In this document: positions 12,519 through 24,910 of the stretch, piece by piece
Layout: each line of letters opens with the position of its first letter
Numbering within the stretch: position 1 is the first letter of the stretch
NCBI GenBank assembly: GCA_000442015.1
Contig: KE560848.1
Location: 200,037-264,036, forward strand
Source: Rozella allomycis CSF55
Lineage: Eukaryota > Rozellomycota
Length of the DNA: 64,000 nt
Direction of reading: 5' to 3'
The notes under the pieces: model-generated
The model's database searches: none
What the model saw: the letters and a program-made list of their open reading frames with translations, nothing else
Told to the model about the DNA's origin: nothing
Translations under genes and position numbers: made by a program

Positions 12519-15130
12519 TTATTTATTTAACATTTTTTCAATGATAGATATGGCATGATCAAGTGGAATGTGTTCAGTAATCCAACGTCTAGGTGCCACA
12601 CTCAAGGCATGTTTTTGATCAATTTGAACATCGAGAATGTTAGAGTCATGGGCGCCTGGGCTAAACCCGATTCGAATGGAATATTCAAAGCCCGAAGTGT
12701 TGGATTTAAATCTTTCGTAAACTTCAAATGTTATTTGTGTCAAATAATCCAATTCATCCCAATTTCCAATACTACATTCAAGACCGCCAAACCTAACAAT
12801 ATTCAATAAAGCGTGAACGTGAGATTCTTTGGTAAAGTAGAGGCGCGTACAAGGGTCAGTGGCGTGAATTTTAGCTTCATTTAAATCATCCAAAATTTGA
12901 GCGAGTAAGCGATTGGCAATAATTTTTCCAATTTCGACCTTTTCTTCTGGGAACAAACCGAATTCTTGTGGCGCAATAAAATCAAAAAGAATTTTAGCTT
13001 TTCTTATCAAATCAGCCAGGGCGGCCTTTTCATTTGGGCAATTTTGATTTTTCACGAAAATTCTTTCAAAGAATTCACGATGGTGCAAAGCGTCATATTT
13101 CAAAGAATCGTAAAGTTCAGACACTTTAGAAGGATCAAAGTTATTAATTTCCACGTCACAAAAGTCTTTGAATAGTTTTTCCCAACGTTCTTTGAACAAA
13201 ATGGAGCTTTCAGCACAACACCAACGATGGGACAGAGAATCCACGTCCAAAGTATCAAAATTAGATCTCATGACTTGTCTCAAGTCCTTTAAAGTGATGA
13301 AAACTTCGTCCAGAGTAACTCTAGGGTTTTTGAATTCGGGATGAACGTTGAGGAATTGGACATTCTCAGGGATCTCATTTGATAATAAAATAGATAATAA
13401 TCTCTTTTTAACTTTATCTAGCTTCTCCTTTGCATCAAAATTGTCGTCCAGCATTTCTTTTTTGATTGAAAGAAAGTCATCAGGGAGCTCAGCCACAAAC
13501 ATTAACGCTTTTGAAAAAATATCCGCAGTGGCCATGACTCTTCTTTCAGAACTTGTGTAAACTTTAACATCATCAATCATTTTTCTATTCATTAATAATA
13601 AATCTTTTCGAAGGTTTTCACCAAAATCCTTTGAATGATGACGACCTGCATGGGTGAATTCTCCTCCCCATTTGACAATCAGTTGGGCCTTTTCAATTTC
13701 TCTTGATTTTGAGTAGGAAGGTTTAATTTGAACTTTTGTTCCCGGGCTCTTCTTTTTCTTTGATAAAATTTCCATTAATTGAAGCAACTTTGATTTCTCT
13801 TCAATGCCCAGCGACAAGGAAGCTTCAGCAGCCTTTTCAATTCTCTCCAAGCCATCGGGGTTTCTTATCATCGTTTCTTCCTTTCCCTTTACAATTAAAT
13901 CAAGAAATGGCGCACTGGAAACATTAAATTTCATCTTTTGTTTAGGCGTTCTATCAGCATGACGAAATATCGAAATGAAGCTTTTCAATTTCCATTGATT
14001 TTCATTCAAGGGTTCCTTCAATATCGTCGTTCGTCTTTTCCGAGCAATCTTTAAAAATGTTTGGCTCATAATTTTTGCACACATATCATAATAATTGTCA
14101 TTCCCTTTAACAAAAGACCATCCATTAACGTCAATAACCATCGACTTCGACCCACATCGGACAAGGTCAAAGCCACAAATGGTCTGGCCAAATGCCATAC
14201 TCACCCTACGTGCCAATTCTTGCTCTTCTTCACTCAAATCAGTTAAATGCCTAACCTCTTTCCCATCAGTATTCCTCCTAACAATCCCATCCACGACAGG
14301 CGATTTTCTTGTTTCTGCGTGGGCATAATATGGGCCTATCGTGTAGACTTTAATATCTTCGGCTTTTTCAACATCAATAAACGTTTCATATATAAAAGAT
14401 CCCTCCTTTCGGATTTCCCACTCATCGGGAAAAAATTCACTAGACTTGTTTCCAACTTTTCTAAACAGTTTTCGAACACCACCGCCCATGCTCTCAGGAT
14501 AATAAATATAAATATTATGATCTTCTCCATCCACTGGTTTCTCCACAAATGGTTTCTCCAATCTTTGTTTGCCAACCATTATGGTATCTTTATCAATTTG
14601 GATTACATTTTCACGAGAAAAATTCGTCATGTTTCCCAAGTCTATTCCTAGATTTTTATTCAATTCTTCTATCACACCCTTGTAATACTTTGGTCCCTCA
14701 TCCCTATTCACAATTATTCGCTTCGGCGTAGGCACATCAATTGCATCCAACACTGACAAAACCCATCTATACTTTGTTACATCCGTTATTACCTTCTATC
14801 CCATAACAACTGTTGAAGTGGCAAATCATTAATACAGAAAGGTCTACGCAATGCCACATACTCTATAGCCTTTTGTAATGGAAATCCCTTTGAAAAAAAT
14901 GAAATTAAAAATTGACACTGGGGCCATTCTTCTATGGGATCATCAAGAATAGTCTTGTCGCCAAAAATAACAACCTCAAAGTCACTCGTAGCAGTTATAC
15001 GGTCTAAAATATTTCTCATAGGCTTAGAACGGGCTTTTGTATCCATTGCACATACCCCTATAATAAGCTTACGCAAAGACGAAGATCGACTATTTTCAGC
15101 CATAATTGGAAATTTACAAAACACACCCAT
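12519..15130 (-). CDS. VIP1: Diphosphoinositol pentakisphosphate kinase (Vip1/PPIP5K)
   Basis: Bifunctional enzyme of inositol pyrophosphate metabolism: an N-terminal ATP-grasp kinase makes 1-IP7/IP8 and a C-terminal histidine-acid-phosphatase domain removes the 1-phosphate. Exons 14793..15130 and 12519..14766 (one 26-nt intron) give 861 aa. Diagnostic stretches include GVCAMDTKARSKPM near the start, NDLPLQQLLWDRRWVLSVLD across the splice junction, DVNGWSFVKGN in the kinase and FRHADRTPKQKMKF as the phosphatase RHxxR motif. It is shorter than yeast and animal forms (more than 1000 aa), ending soon after DHAISIIEKML, so the long disordered C-terminus is missing. An in-frame ATG 27 nt downstream (MAENSR) is an alternative start. 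Only 11 bp separate its ATG from the TXNDC9 stop. Confidence 0.93.
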
Positions 15131-15141
15131 AGAAATTGTTT

Positions 15142-15768
15142 TTATTCATCATCACTTTCAATTAAATTTTGCTTTCTAATACCTCCATATTCAGAGTAGT
15201 CTTCATTTTCTTCAAATCTAATGACACCAGATTTTGCAATTCTTCTAGCAAGTGCAATTGTCTCAAAATCATCATTGTTTCCAATTTCTGCAAAACCAAC
15301 AATTTGGTCTACAGGCTTTCGATCTTTTACAATGACAAGAGTCGGCAAGACTCGAACACCTAATCGTTCACAAAGAAATGGACTCTTTTCAGCGTCGATT
15401 TTCACAAATTTGGCCTCTAAATGGGCTTTTGACAAGGCCTCTAAATGTCTATCAAGAATTTTGCATCTAAAGGTCGATGTTCTATAAAAGTGACAGACCA
15501 AGTCTTTTGATTTTTTCCCTTCCTCGAAAAAGGCCTTTTCACTGAGCAGCTCGCTATACGATCCATGACCTAAAGATCGCCAATGTGCTTTTTGAAGAGC
15601 TGCATTTTTCATTTGTTGGATGCGTTGTCTCCTGATAGACTCGAGGCTGTTTTCATCAGCATTTTCAAGCTCCCTGATTTTCTCATCTATTTGAGCTTCT
15701 ACCACACTAGCAGCTTGTAATATGGACTCTTCCAGTGCCTGGGCGTACATATCAGGCATCCCGTTCAT
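15142..15768 (-). CDS. TXNDC9: Thioredoxin-domain protein TXNDC9/PhLP3
   Basis: Phosducin-like protein 3, a co-factor of the CCT/TRiC chaperonin in tubulin and actin folding (family role). Intronless, 208 aa. An N-terminal helix (AQALEESILQAASVVEAQID) leads to a thioredoxin-like domain that lacks a CxxC pair, as expected in phosducin-like proteins: the strand region reads HFYRTSTFRCKILDRH. The cis-Pro site VLPTLVIVKD is present. The tail ends in acidic ESDDE. Two further in-frame ATGs follow the first within 20 residues. Lies immediately upstream of VIP1 on the same strand. Confidence 0.92.
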   Translation of the reverse strand: MNGMPDMYAQALEESILQAASVVEAQIDEKIRELENADENSLESIRRQRIQQMKNAALQKAHWRSLGHGSYSELLSEKAFFEEGKKSKDLVCHFYRTSTFRCKILDRHLEALSKAHLEAKFVKIDAEKSPFLCERLGVRVLPTLVIVKDRKPVDQIVGFAEIGNNDDFETIALARRIAKSGVIRFEENEDYSEYGGIRKQNLIESDDE

Positions 15769-15873
15769 TGTATTTCTGAAAAATACAGAATCTATTTGGT
15801 GCCTTACAAAAGAATTAAATGAATTGGTTATATGAAAGTGAATGTAATATATTTTTATTCCCTTATGACAATT

Positions 15874-18800
15874 TTATTTTAGAAGCAAAGAGATAACCAC
15901 TGCGATAATAAAAGTAACGATACCATATAGAGCTCGACTAGATGTATTTGGTATATCTGAAACTAAATTGTTTGGCGTTGCATTTTCTGCATTCTTTTTT
16001 TCAGAGCTAGAAGGTTTCGAAGTTGATTCGCTGGAAATGTTTATTGCACTCTTTGTCGATTTATCCTCTTGAGTAGTTTGAGTTTCACTATGTAATTACC
16101 ACTAAAAATCGTTACACTGCGTCAGTTAAGTCGTAATCATAATACGATTCTTGTTTTGCTGCCTTTCCATGGTTGCTAATATTCTCTTCGCCATACGGCA
16201 TTTCAGTTGGACGTTTAGTATTGGTAGTTTTTTTGCTCTTAGCATGTATTCCATTGTTATCATAGATATCATGATCATGGTTTTTTGTGCACCGAAGAGT
16301 TTTGAAATCCTTCTCGTCCTCCTCATCATTTTGTTCGTTATTTTCGTCCTCAGCTTCATTATCATTATCACCGTCATTGTAGATATCTGCATCGTAGTCA
16401 TCTAATGAATCTCTATCATTTTTGCTACCCTCGTTTTCACTTTTATTGTCTTCTGTCGNTATAATTATTGCCTTTACATGTTTTAGTATGAGTAATTGTA
16501 GTTTTAGCGCCATCTACTGTTACTATTGTGGTTTTTGTTGAAGTGACAGTGCTATTTTCAGCATCCTCGTTCTCGTCATCTTTTTCATTGTTGTTGTAGC
16601 CATCATTGTCATCATTTTCATCTTCTTCTTCGTCGTTTCCATCCTCGTTATCATTTTTATCGTCTAACAAATTGAAATTTTATCGTTACAAGTTTTAGTG
16701 TGGGTAATGGTTNGTTCGGCGCAATTATGGTAATCGTCTAATAGAGAATTTTTATTATCTTTACATGTTTTAGTATGGGTAATTGTAGTTGTAGCGCCAT
16801 CTACTGTTACTATTGTAGTTTTTGTTGAAGTGACAGTGCTATTTCCAGCATCTTCGTTCTCGTCATCTTTTTCATTGTTGTTGTAGCCATTATCGTCATC
16901 ATTTTCATCTTCTTCTTCGTCGTTTCTATCCTCGTAATCATTGTTATCATCTAACAAATTGAAATTTTATCGTTACAAGTTTTAGTGTGGGTAATGGTTG
17001 TTGTAGTGCCACCAACCGTTACTATCAATGTTTTCGTTGAAGTGACAGTGCTATCACCGCCCTCTTCTCCGTCATTTTTTTCATTCTCATCATTTCCATC
17101 TTCATCTTCGTCATTATCGTTGTCGTCAAAGTCAATATTTCCATCATCTAACAAAATGTAATTTTATCTTTACATATTTGTGTGTCATCGCTGACGTCAT
17201 CTTCTTCATTGCTATCGTTGTGGAAGTCATCATTNCTAACAAAATCTAGCTTGATCTTTACATATTTGTGTGCGTGTAATAGTCGTTGTAGTGCCATCCA
17301 TAGTTAATATTTTAGTTATCGTTGATGTGACAGTATTATCACTTGCATCTTCGCTGCCATCATCTTCTTCATTGTTATCGTTGTAGAAGCTATCATTGTC
17401 ATCATCTAACAAAATTTAATATTATGTATACATGCCTTCGTGCGAATAATTGTCCTTGTAGTACCATCTAGGGTCACCATTGTAGTCATCGTTGATGTAA
17501 CATTATTATCACCTGAATCATCGCTGACGTCATCTTCTTCATTGCTATCGTTGTAGAAGTCATCATTGTCATCATTTCCATCTTCCTCCTTGTCGTTATT
17601 GTCCTCGTCATCACTATTATCTTCAGCATTGTCATCATCTAACAAAATTCTATATGAACGTTACAATTTTTGGTGCGAGTTATTGTCGTTGTAGTACCTT
17701 CATAGTTAGTTTTAGTTTTTGTCAAGGTAACGTTATTATCATTATTTTTGGAAGTTGTACTACTTTGTGGTGATCTTGAAGTGCTGCTGGTAGTGCCGGT
17801 TTTTGATTCAGCAAACGTGTTTTCAACTACATTTTCGTTTTCATCATTCTCATTCTCATCTTCGTCGTTGTAGTAGTCTTTTTCATCCGTCCCATCTTCG
17901 CCTTCCTCATTATCGCTGCTTTCATTGTCATTATCAATATCATACTCATCATTTATATCGCCTAACAAAATATAGTTCAATATTTACGANAACCGCCATC
18001 TTCTTCGTCATTTTTTTCATTCTCATCACTTCCATCTTCATCTTTGTCATTAACGTTGTCGTCATAGTCATCATTGCCATCATCTAACAAAATCTAGTTT
18101 TATCTTTACATATTTGTGTGCGTGTAATAGTCATTGTAGTGCCATCTACAGTTAATATTTTAGTTATCGTTGAAGTGACAGTATTATCACTTGCATCTTC
18201 GCTGTCGTCATTTTCGTCATTGTTATCGTTGTAGAAACTATCATTGTCATCATCTAACAAAATTTAATATTATCTTTACATGTCTTCGTGCGAGTAATTG
18301 TCCTTGTAGTACCATCTAGGGTCACCATTGTAGTTATCGTTGATGTAACATTATTATCGCCTGCATCATCGCTGACGTCATCTTCTTCATTGTTATCGTT
18401 ATAGAAGCCATCATTGTCATCATTTCCACCTTCCTCGTTGTCTTTATTGTCATCGTCATCACTATTATATTGAGCATTGTCATCATCTAACAAAAATTAG
18501 TTTTGCCTTTACAAGTTTTAGTATGAGTTATTGTCGTTGCAGTACCTTCATAATTAGTTTTAGTTTTTGTTAAGGTATCATTATTGTCATTATCTTTGGA
18601 AGTTGTACTACTTTGTGTTGATCTTGAAGTGCTGCTGATAGTGCTGGTTTTTGAGTCCGTAAACGTGTTATCAACTAAATCTTCATTTTCATCATTCTCA
18701 ATCTCATCTTCGTCGCTGTAGTAATCTTTTCCATCCGTTCCATCTTCGTCGTCCTCATTATCGCTGCTTTCCTCGTCATTATCAATGTCATACTCATCAT

Positions 18801-19656
18801 TTATATCGCCTAACAAAATATAGTTCAATATTTACGAGTGTGAGTAGCTGTTGTTGTAGCATCACTTTCGTTAACAGTGTTAGTACTTGTGGAGGAATGG
18901 GTAAAGTTTTCATCATGTGTCGAAGAGTTTGTGGACGTTATTGACGCGGAATTATTCTCCGATTTTGTCGAACTGAATGTATTTGAAGAGTTCGAAGTTG
19001 TTGTATTTTCTTCGCTTTCATCATGATTATCTTCCTCATCATTATAATGATCTTTTCATATTCAAAGTGATGATTAAGATACCATGAGAGCTGTCATTTG
19101 AATGTTTGTTCTTTTCATCACATTCCTCCGTTTCCCCGTCCTTGTGGAATCTAAAATTCTTTTGGAAGTTGAAGTTGAATGAATGCCTTTGTTTTTCATC
19201 ACATTCGACAGTTTCGCCATCTTGGTGTTTTCTAAAACCCGTTTTAAAAATTTTTTGTATATTTTGCGCCAAACTATCATGAGAACTCTCTGTGTTTTCT
19301 AAAACATTGCAAAATATTGATTACTAGAATGAAAAACATTATTGCTTCCTGTAAATCTGTGCTTATTAGTCTCATCGCATTCTTGAGTTTCCCCATCTAC
19401 ATGATTTCGAAAAGTGTTGCCTATGTTGTTCCAATCGTTCGTAACACGGTTTTGCCCATTAAAGTTACCCCCTTGGCTTTGTATCGGTTTTCTTTGAATC
19501 CCTCCTGAATTCATCGAGTTTGAATTATATGCTGAACCCTTTGAATTGTTGTCTGTAAATCCAATTTACAAATACCTTACCTGTGTTACAAGTGCCACAG
19601 CTTAAGGCAGTATCGATTAGAAAAAATATCAAGCAAATTAAGGTTCTTGAATACAT
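15874..19656 (-). CDS. Secreted acidic repeat protein built from amplified exon modules, C-terminal membrane/GPI tail
   Basis: Starts with a signal peptide (MYSRTLICLIFFLIDTALSC) and ends with a hydrophobic 20-residue tail (YGIVTFIIAVVISLLLK then stop), so surface display as a type I or GPI-anchored protein is likely. The N-terminal exons carry three copies of H-x-DGET-x-ECDE. The rest is Asp/Glu/Asn-rich (pI very low) alternating with Thr/Ser patches such as TVTSTKT and ITHTKTC. Exons seen: 19581..19656, 19325..19552, 19083..19298, 18836..19051, 18513..18809, 18280..18486, 18110..18253, 17988..18083, 17665..17961, 17432..17638, 17262..17405, 17174..17235, 16977..17147, 16765..16950, 16690..16737, 16478..16663, about 16146..16458, 15874..16087. 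Introns are nearly all 26 nt and phase 1. Gaps ('n') at 16459, 16713, 17235 and 17990 make the middle uncertain. Family unknown; the tandem structure is the notable point. Confidence 0.7.
17236..18835. repeat. 848-bp tandem repeat of exon-intron blocks
   Basis: Four introns recur at an exact spacing of 848 bp: 17236/18084, 17406/18254, 17639/18487 and 17962/18810. The exons between them have identical lengths in both copies (297, 207 and 144 nt) and very similar sequence. The downstream part of the gene contains a further divergent repeat spaced 287 bp (introns at 16664 and 16951). Three assembly gaps lie in or next to the array, so the true copy number may be higher. Confidence 0.85.
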
Positions 19657-19709
19657 TGATAAAACAACCGAAGGAGATTTATTTAACGGAGAATATCGTT
19701 AGTTACAAC

Positions 19710-20919
19710 TTAGCGCCCTCTGTTTTTGATAAAAATTGAAGTTAGATTCCCAAGTATTCCTTTGTCATATATGTTTTCAATATCTTTAACTGTATATACG
19801 GTCCTTAAGGATGATTCACTACTCATCGTTTTCAAAGGAATTTGAATAGATTTCCCTGATTTCAAATGAACGTCTACATCTGACCATTTAAATGATTCAT
19901 TGGTTGTGATACCTCTACATATCATTTGTAAATGATAGATTGTAAAAACACATACGACGACCGATACCAGTAATGTAAATAAGAATATCATAAGTAAAGC
20001 GGGTTCTTTTGGAGTTAATGACTAAATTTTTTTAGAAGAATTATTACAATATACTTTTCATAAAAGTGTAATGGTCTATATTCTCCTTTTCCTGACATGA
20101 TCAACCATGAGCCAATATCGATCTGAGTCCATATGGACTTTATTATGCAATTGCAAGAGAAACAGACGTAAATGCAGCTGATAGTTAAAAAAATCAGGTA
20201 TGCTATAAAGTAGATATGGTTATTCATTCCCACGCAATTGTTTATCCATGCGCAATGATGATCATGAAGAGATATACATGAATCGCACAATGAACAATGT
20301 TTTGAACGAGCAGGTCTTATGTAGAGCAAATTAAATGATGTACTTTGGAAACAAGCAAGTCCTGCATTCATTATCAGGGAAATACAAAACATAATCAAAT
20401 TCGAACATTTCAAGCATTTTTCTGTGGTTCTGATGGGTAATTATTCCTGGGTCTGTAGTGCTGGCTTTATAGAATGACCATAGGCATGCTACCACGACAA
20501 AAGGTAAGATAACACTATAAGTTGTGTGCGATCAGATTCGTACTATGTTTGGAGGCTACCAAAGTGAATATTAGGCAAATATTTTTTTGCCGGAATGTAA
20601 AATAGGCAGAGTGTTCCCAAATACAATATAAGAAATGTTATCTCTATAGAATTACATATCTAAATACTTGTAACAATGGATGTTTCTTATTAAATAGATA
20701 CAAAACTGTATCTTTAGTTAATACGGCAATCTTTTGACCTCCCAATTTTTGCAAGAGTATGCTTTTAAGATCTCATGAATTATATTACAATAAAAGATTA
20801 AAAATTTCTTCTGTTATGAAATGATGGAATTTTCCTATTAAAGAATTTGGATACGATGGGCCAAATAACAAGGCTATAATTAGAACTGTGAAACCAAGAA
20901 CCAAAAAGAAAAGTATCAT
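19710..20919 (-). CDS. DHHC-type protein S-palmitoyltransferase (Swf1/ZDHHC4-like)
   Basis: Integral membrane enzyme that attaches palmitate to protein cysteines, probably in the ER or Golgi. Exons 20789..20919, 20668..20761, 20544..20641, 20344..20514, 20048..20315 and 19710..20021 give 357 aa. The DPG motif (KASTTDPGIITH) precedes the Cys-rich domain CRTCLFPKPARSKHCSLCD, then DHHCAWINNCVGMNN with DHHC near residue 183. TTxE (GITTNESFKW) lies in the last exon. Transmembrane segments flank the domain, two of them in the first three exons. Splicing across 20316..20343 joins CLFPK to PARSKHC, which fixes that intron. The first exon and the intron at 20642..20667 (ending TAGAG) are less certain. 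Confidence 0.88.
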
Positions 20920-21059
20920 TGAAAATTTAGGAATAGAAAACTAGAATTTACAAAACAAATATTAAGAAATGAATAAATGTAATGAATGCTTTAAGGTTAA
21001 TTCATTTTTTAGAAATATGTATTATTTGGTTAAAAGCCAAACTTAGCCACATTTTCTTC

Positions 21060-22804
21060 ATGGACGGATTAACACCATCACAATATATTCCCAATGAAGA
21101 AGAAGGAGAAATCCGGTGTGTTTGTGAAATTATGGATGATGATGGATTTACTATTCAATGTGACAAGTGTGGAGTTTGGCAACACACTATTTGTATGGGA
21201 ATAGCCAAAGAAGAGGTTCCTGATACATACTTTTGTGAAAAGTGTGAACCAAGAGCAGTAGACGTAGAAGTAAGAGGATTTTCGACGCTATAATGTAGTT
21301 GGCGAAGAAAATGCAGCAAGAGAGGTTATCGTTACTTCCAAATAGTAGCAGTGGGCCTGAGATGAATGAAAGTTATGATTTGGGGAAAAGGCCTAGAGGT
21401 AGACCTCCGGGAAAGAAGCGCTATAACGAAGAGACGGACTATGAAGGCACTTTTGAGGTTATTCAGCAAAACATAGTTTCAGAAACGATAAAGAAAAATA
21501 TAGAAGATATTTTTATGCTTCCTTTGTTTGCAACTCTTGACCTTTATCGAGAGACCCTGGAGTTTCCTCTGCGACCCATGTCATTTACTGTAAAGAGGAT
21601 ACGCAATAAAGGGTTTCCAAAGAAAGGGAATAATAAATTTGGGATATATGCAGGACAATCCATAGACGCTGGACGATTTATTTATGAGTTTCGAGGGATT
21701 GTGCAATTGAAGGCGATGATTGTGAGTGAGATATCATTAGTGGAATGCAATCAAAGTTTTGTGTTATTTCATCCGCAGCTTGACTTTATTGTTGACGCTA
21801 GAGAGGTTGGAGACAATGGCAGATTTATTAGAAGGTCGTGTAGGCCTAACGCAGAGATAAGGACGATAGTAACAGAAGATGAAAAGAATTTCAAGTTTGG
21901 AATATTTGCAAAGACTACGATATCTGAAAATGAAGAAATATTTATTGATGTTGATTTTGAGCATGGAAATTCTTGTTTTGTTTATGAATGCGGCTGCAAT
22001 AATCCCGAATTTTGTTTAGCAAATTTCCCAAATCAGAATATTAAAGAAAATGTTCAAAAGAAGCGAGGAAGGAAGAAAAAGTCAATTAATGGTGAATCTG
22101 ATAAAGATATAATTGATGAAGGAGAGAGTGAATTATCAGATGTAGAAATGAACCAAAACATGTTGGAAGCGTCTAATAGTGATTTTAAGAAGCTTTCAAG
22201 GGAGGAGAGGAAGATAATGCAGTACATGGAATCGTTTGAAAGGTTAGAAAAGATGCAGCAGCGAAAGAAGCAAAGGAGGAGAGAGCAGCCAGAAAACGAG
22301 AGAATTTTCACTTCGATTCCAAAGGCTGGTCGTCGTGGAAGACCAAAGAAGGAACAAAGCGTTGAATCGCCCGCGTCCACACCGCTCTCTGTGCAGACAA
22401 ATTTACCATCTCCAGTTCAAGATCCAACAACGCCAGCGGCTAAGACACCTCAAAGTTCCTTTGAATCTTTAAATTATCGTGGCTTGAAAAAGGTTTGGAT
22501 GGATTCTTATCTAAAAGATGGAGGTGCCTCAAAAAATGAACTGATTTGTACACCAATAAAGAAACGCCCTCTTGGCCTCGGCATCGACACCTCCACCCTT
22601 TCCTTTGATCCCCTACCCACCTCCACTGGCATCACAACTGAATTCTTTCACAATCAAACGCCTCTAGAAGATTCAATTAAACAGTCAGACCCTCCCGAGA
22701 GCTTAAAACATCCAGACTCTGAAACACCCTCAAAGGTCAAAATGTCCTTGTCAGAGTACATGGAACAAAAAAGATTATCTCGAAATTTCTCTTCTGAAAA
22801 TTAA
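21060..22804 (+). CDS. SET3: PHD finger + SET domain protein with AT-hooks (SET3/KMT2E-like)
   Basis: Chromatin reader related to yeast Set3 and animal MLL5. Exons 21060..21269 and 21299..22804 (29-nt intron) give 571 aa. The PHD finger spans about residues 17-65 (CVCEIMDDDGFTIQCDKCGVWQH, then C4-type end YFCEKCEP). The SET domain, about residues 180-310, has FGIYAGQSIDAGRFIYEFRG. At the catalytic site the usual NHSCxPN is replaced by RRSCRPN, as in the Set3/MLL5 group, which is thought not to methylate histones. AT-hook-like clusters (RGRPPGKKR, RGRKKKS, RRGRPKKE) flank the SET domain. The tail is Pro/Thr-rich and disordered. The frame stays open upstream to 20982, but the ATG at 21060 fits best. 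Confidence 0.85.
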
Positions 22805-23069
22805 TCCATCAATTCCCTCCTATAGCATTTTTTGTCAATAAATAAAAAGTTTCCTTTATTCTTTCTTATTTAGAAAATACCTGGGTGGCTTAGACACGTG
22901 ATTTTTGCACTTGTGGGAAATACCTACTTTATTCGTGGAATTACATGAATCTTGTTTCATAAATTTAAATATTGCCCTGTTTATTTAATTGTTCTCTGTC
23001 AAATAAATGCCAAATGTTAATAATCTAAGTTTCAAGAGGCTTGTCTATATATTACCAGGGTCTACTTAG

Positions 23070-24870
23070 ATGTCTAAACGAAGTGCGTCCACTATTTCAT
23101 CAAGCCCACCTGTTGCAGCCCGAAGAGGTCGTCCCCCCAAAAATAGTACCATGTTTGGTGTAATTCATAATTAGAAGTTGCCGCTTTGTCAGATGATGTC
23201 TCACCATCAATAAGTGATTGTTCAGATTACAGCTCTTCTGTAAACTAACGTATATTTATTTATTCTAGTCCTCTGCTGGAAAAGAAAGCGTTACAGATGA
23301 TATTATATCGCAGAAATTTCCAAAATTTACCACTGATAGAAAGAGACATCTTGTTTATGAATCAGAATCCAGTGAAGATTCTTTTGAAGAAACTGCTAAT
23401 CCTGTTAATACTGTTATTACAGATTATGAAGAAGAGGAAGAGGAAGAGTTATTCACCGATGCTTGCTTTGTCGAAATGCACGAGAAAATTACTACAGAGA
23501 AAATCATGAATGACATTTCATTTGGAGAAGATCCAATGGATGCAATAAGTATGCTATGGTCTGATGCCGAGTCGTTTGAATCTTCGTTTAGCGACGATGA
23601 AGATATGAATCAGGCCATTTTAAACGACATTAAAGAAAATCAAACCACTAATTCAAAACATGACAGTAGGAGAATCGCTCATTCTATGAATAACAACGTC
23701 ATTGCTTCGCCTCCCCAGCCACAATTTAATAAATCGATGAGTCAGACTCAACTGGAGCTCCCAATGGCCAAGAGATTCAAATCAGAGTTGGATAAATCCG
23801 ACATGTTAATGTACGCCCACACGCCCATTGGAAAGGAGAATGTCGGCGATTCCAACAATAGTCAATCAACCTCTCTATCTGGTAATCCTTTGCAAATTCA
23901 AAATGGGTCTAACGCTGGCACGAAGAATTTCCTCGCTGGGCTTACAAAAGTAATTTATTTAATCAATAGCTAATAGGAAACAATAATGGCCACACTTTCA
24001 CAGCTTCCTTCTGTTAACATTGCGTCGTTGACAAACGCAGCGAAAAAGGAAATGGAGATTAAAAAGCCCCAACTGTTCAAACAGCTCCCCAATCGACCAT
24101 TAACCAGGATGGAATCTATTGAACTTATTTATCAAATGATCATGGCAGATAAAGAGTCTCAAAAACAGCTTCTTCAAAATCCTTACAATAAAAAGAAAAA
24201 GCCAATGTCTCCCAATAAAAATAAAAAGCCGGTGACTCCCAAGGTGTCAACCGCGCCACCACCACCACCAGCTGACAACAATCCTTTACCATCTGAGTTG
24301 AGCACGCTGTGCAAAGGCACTAAATTAGTTTCATCAACCACAAATGATTTAGATTTGCGTCTGTCTATTGAGAATGCATTGCTTCAAAGCTCTGATGATG
24401 AAGATGACGTGGACGACATGGAAGAGCCAGTTTTGAATATTGAAGAGTTTGAATATTTGAATCATTCACTAGTCGATCAATCTCAATGTGACGTTGAAAA
24501 TTCAGAATCTTTCGAGCGGTGGGGGAAAATTCCAATTGGTGCGTTTAGGAGGAGCCGAAGAAGAAGTGCGCCTTATTTACTTTTATCAAGGGCATTGAAA
24601 TCATCAGTCCTGCATCAAACTGTTGGAACCACAAAATTATCAGAATCAAAACCTAAGCCATCTGTTATCCATAGTATGCTCACACCCACCGTATCCCAAG
24701 GTTTCGATTTTCCAGAATCTCCTACTTTAACTCCGATATCAAATCCTAGCTCGAATATTCAGAAATCAAGTTTGTTTTCTCCAGATTTCTTCAAAGACGA
24801 TAATTTTCTCTCGCATGAACTTCCAGATACATTTCCATCACTTTCATTGACTCCACCAATGTTTCAATAA
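23070..24870 (+). CDS. AT-hook, acidic, probably nuclear protein (unknown family)
   Basis: Not recognised. Exons 23070..23145, 23175..23239, 23269..23949 and 23977..24870 (introns 27-29 nt) give 571 aa with the frame closing at each junction. Near the N-terminus is one AT-hook (ARRGRPPKN). Long Ser/Asp/Glu-rich disordered stretches follow (SDAESFESSFSDDEDMN; SSDDEDDVDDMEE). A more ordered segment around residues 285-310 reads RMESIELIYQMIMADKESQK, followed by a Lys-rich tract and a Pro run. It lies 265 bp downstream of the SET3-like gene in the same orientation; both carry AT-hooks, but a functional link is only a guess. Confidence 0.7.
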
Positions 24871-24910
24871 AGGCTTTTGAATTATATCATTTATAAAATA
24901 CAAAATCTTT

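Noticed and set aside
16088-16145. A third double intron (58 nt) in the acidic repeat gene
   Set aside because: Its length is twice 29, but there is no inner AG|GT at the midpoint, so it cannot be split into two consensus introns as in CFAP58.
16151-18087. Plus-strand hydrophobic ORFs (rich in I, V, F) opposite the acidic repeat gene, which look like membrane proteins
   Set aside because: Reverse complements of GAT/GAC/GAA-rich coding repeats read as ATC/GTC/TTC, giving artificial hydrophobic frames.
16664-18835. CRISPR-like array: recurring CTAACAAAA...TTTAC blocks at intervals
   Set aside because: The recurring 26-mers are phase-1 introns within coding repeats of a eukaryotic gene, spaced by 144-297 bp coding exons, not 30-40 bp unique spacers.
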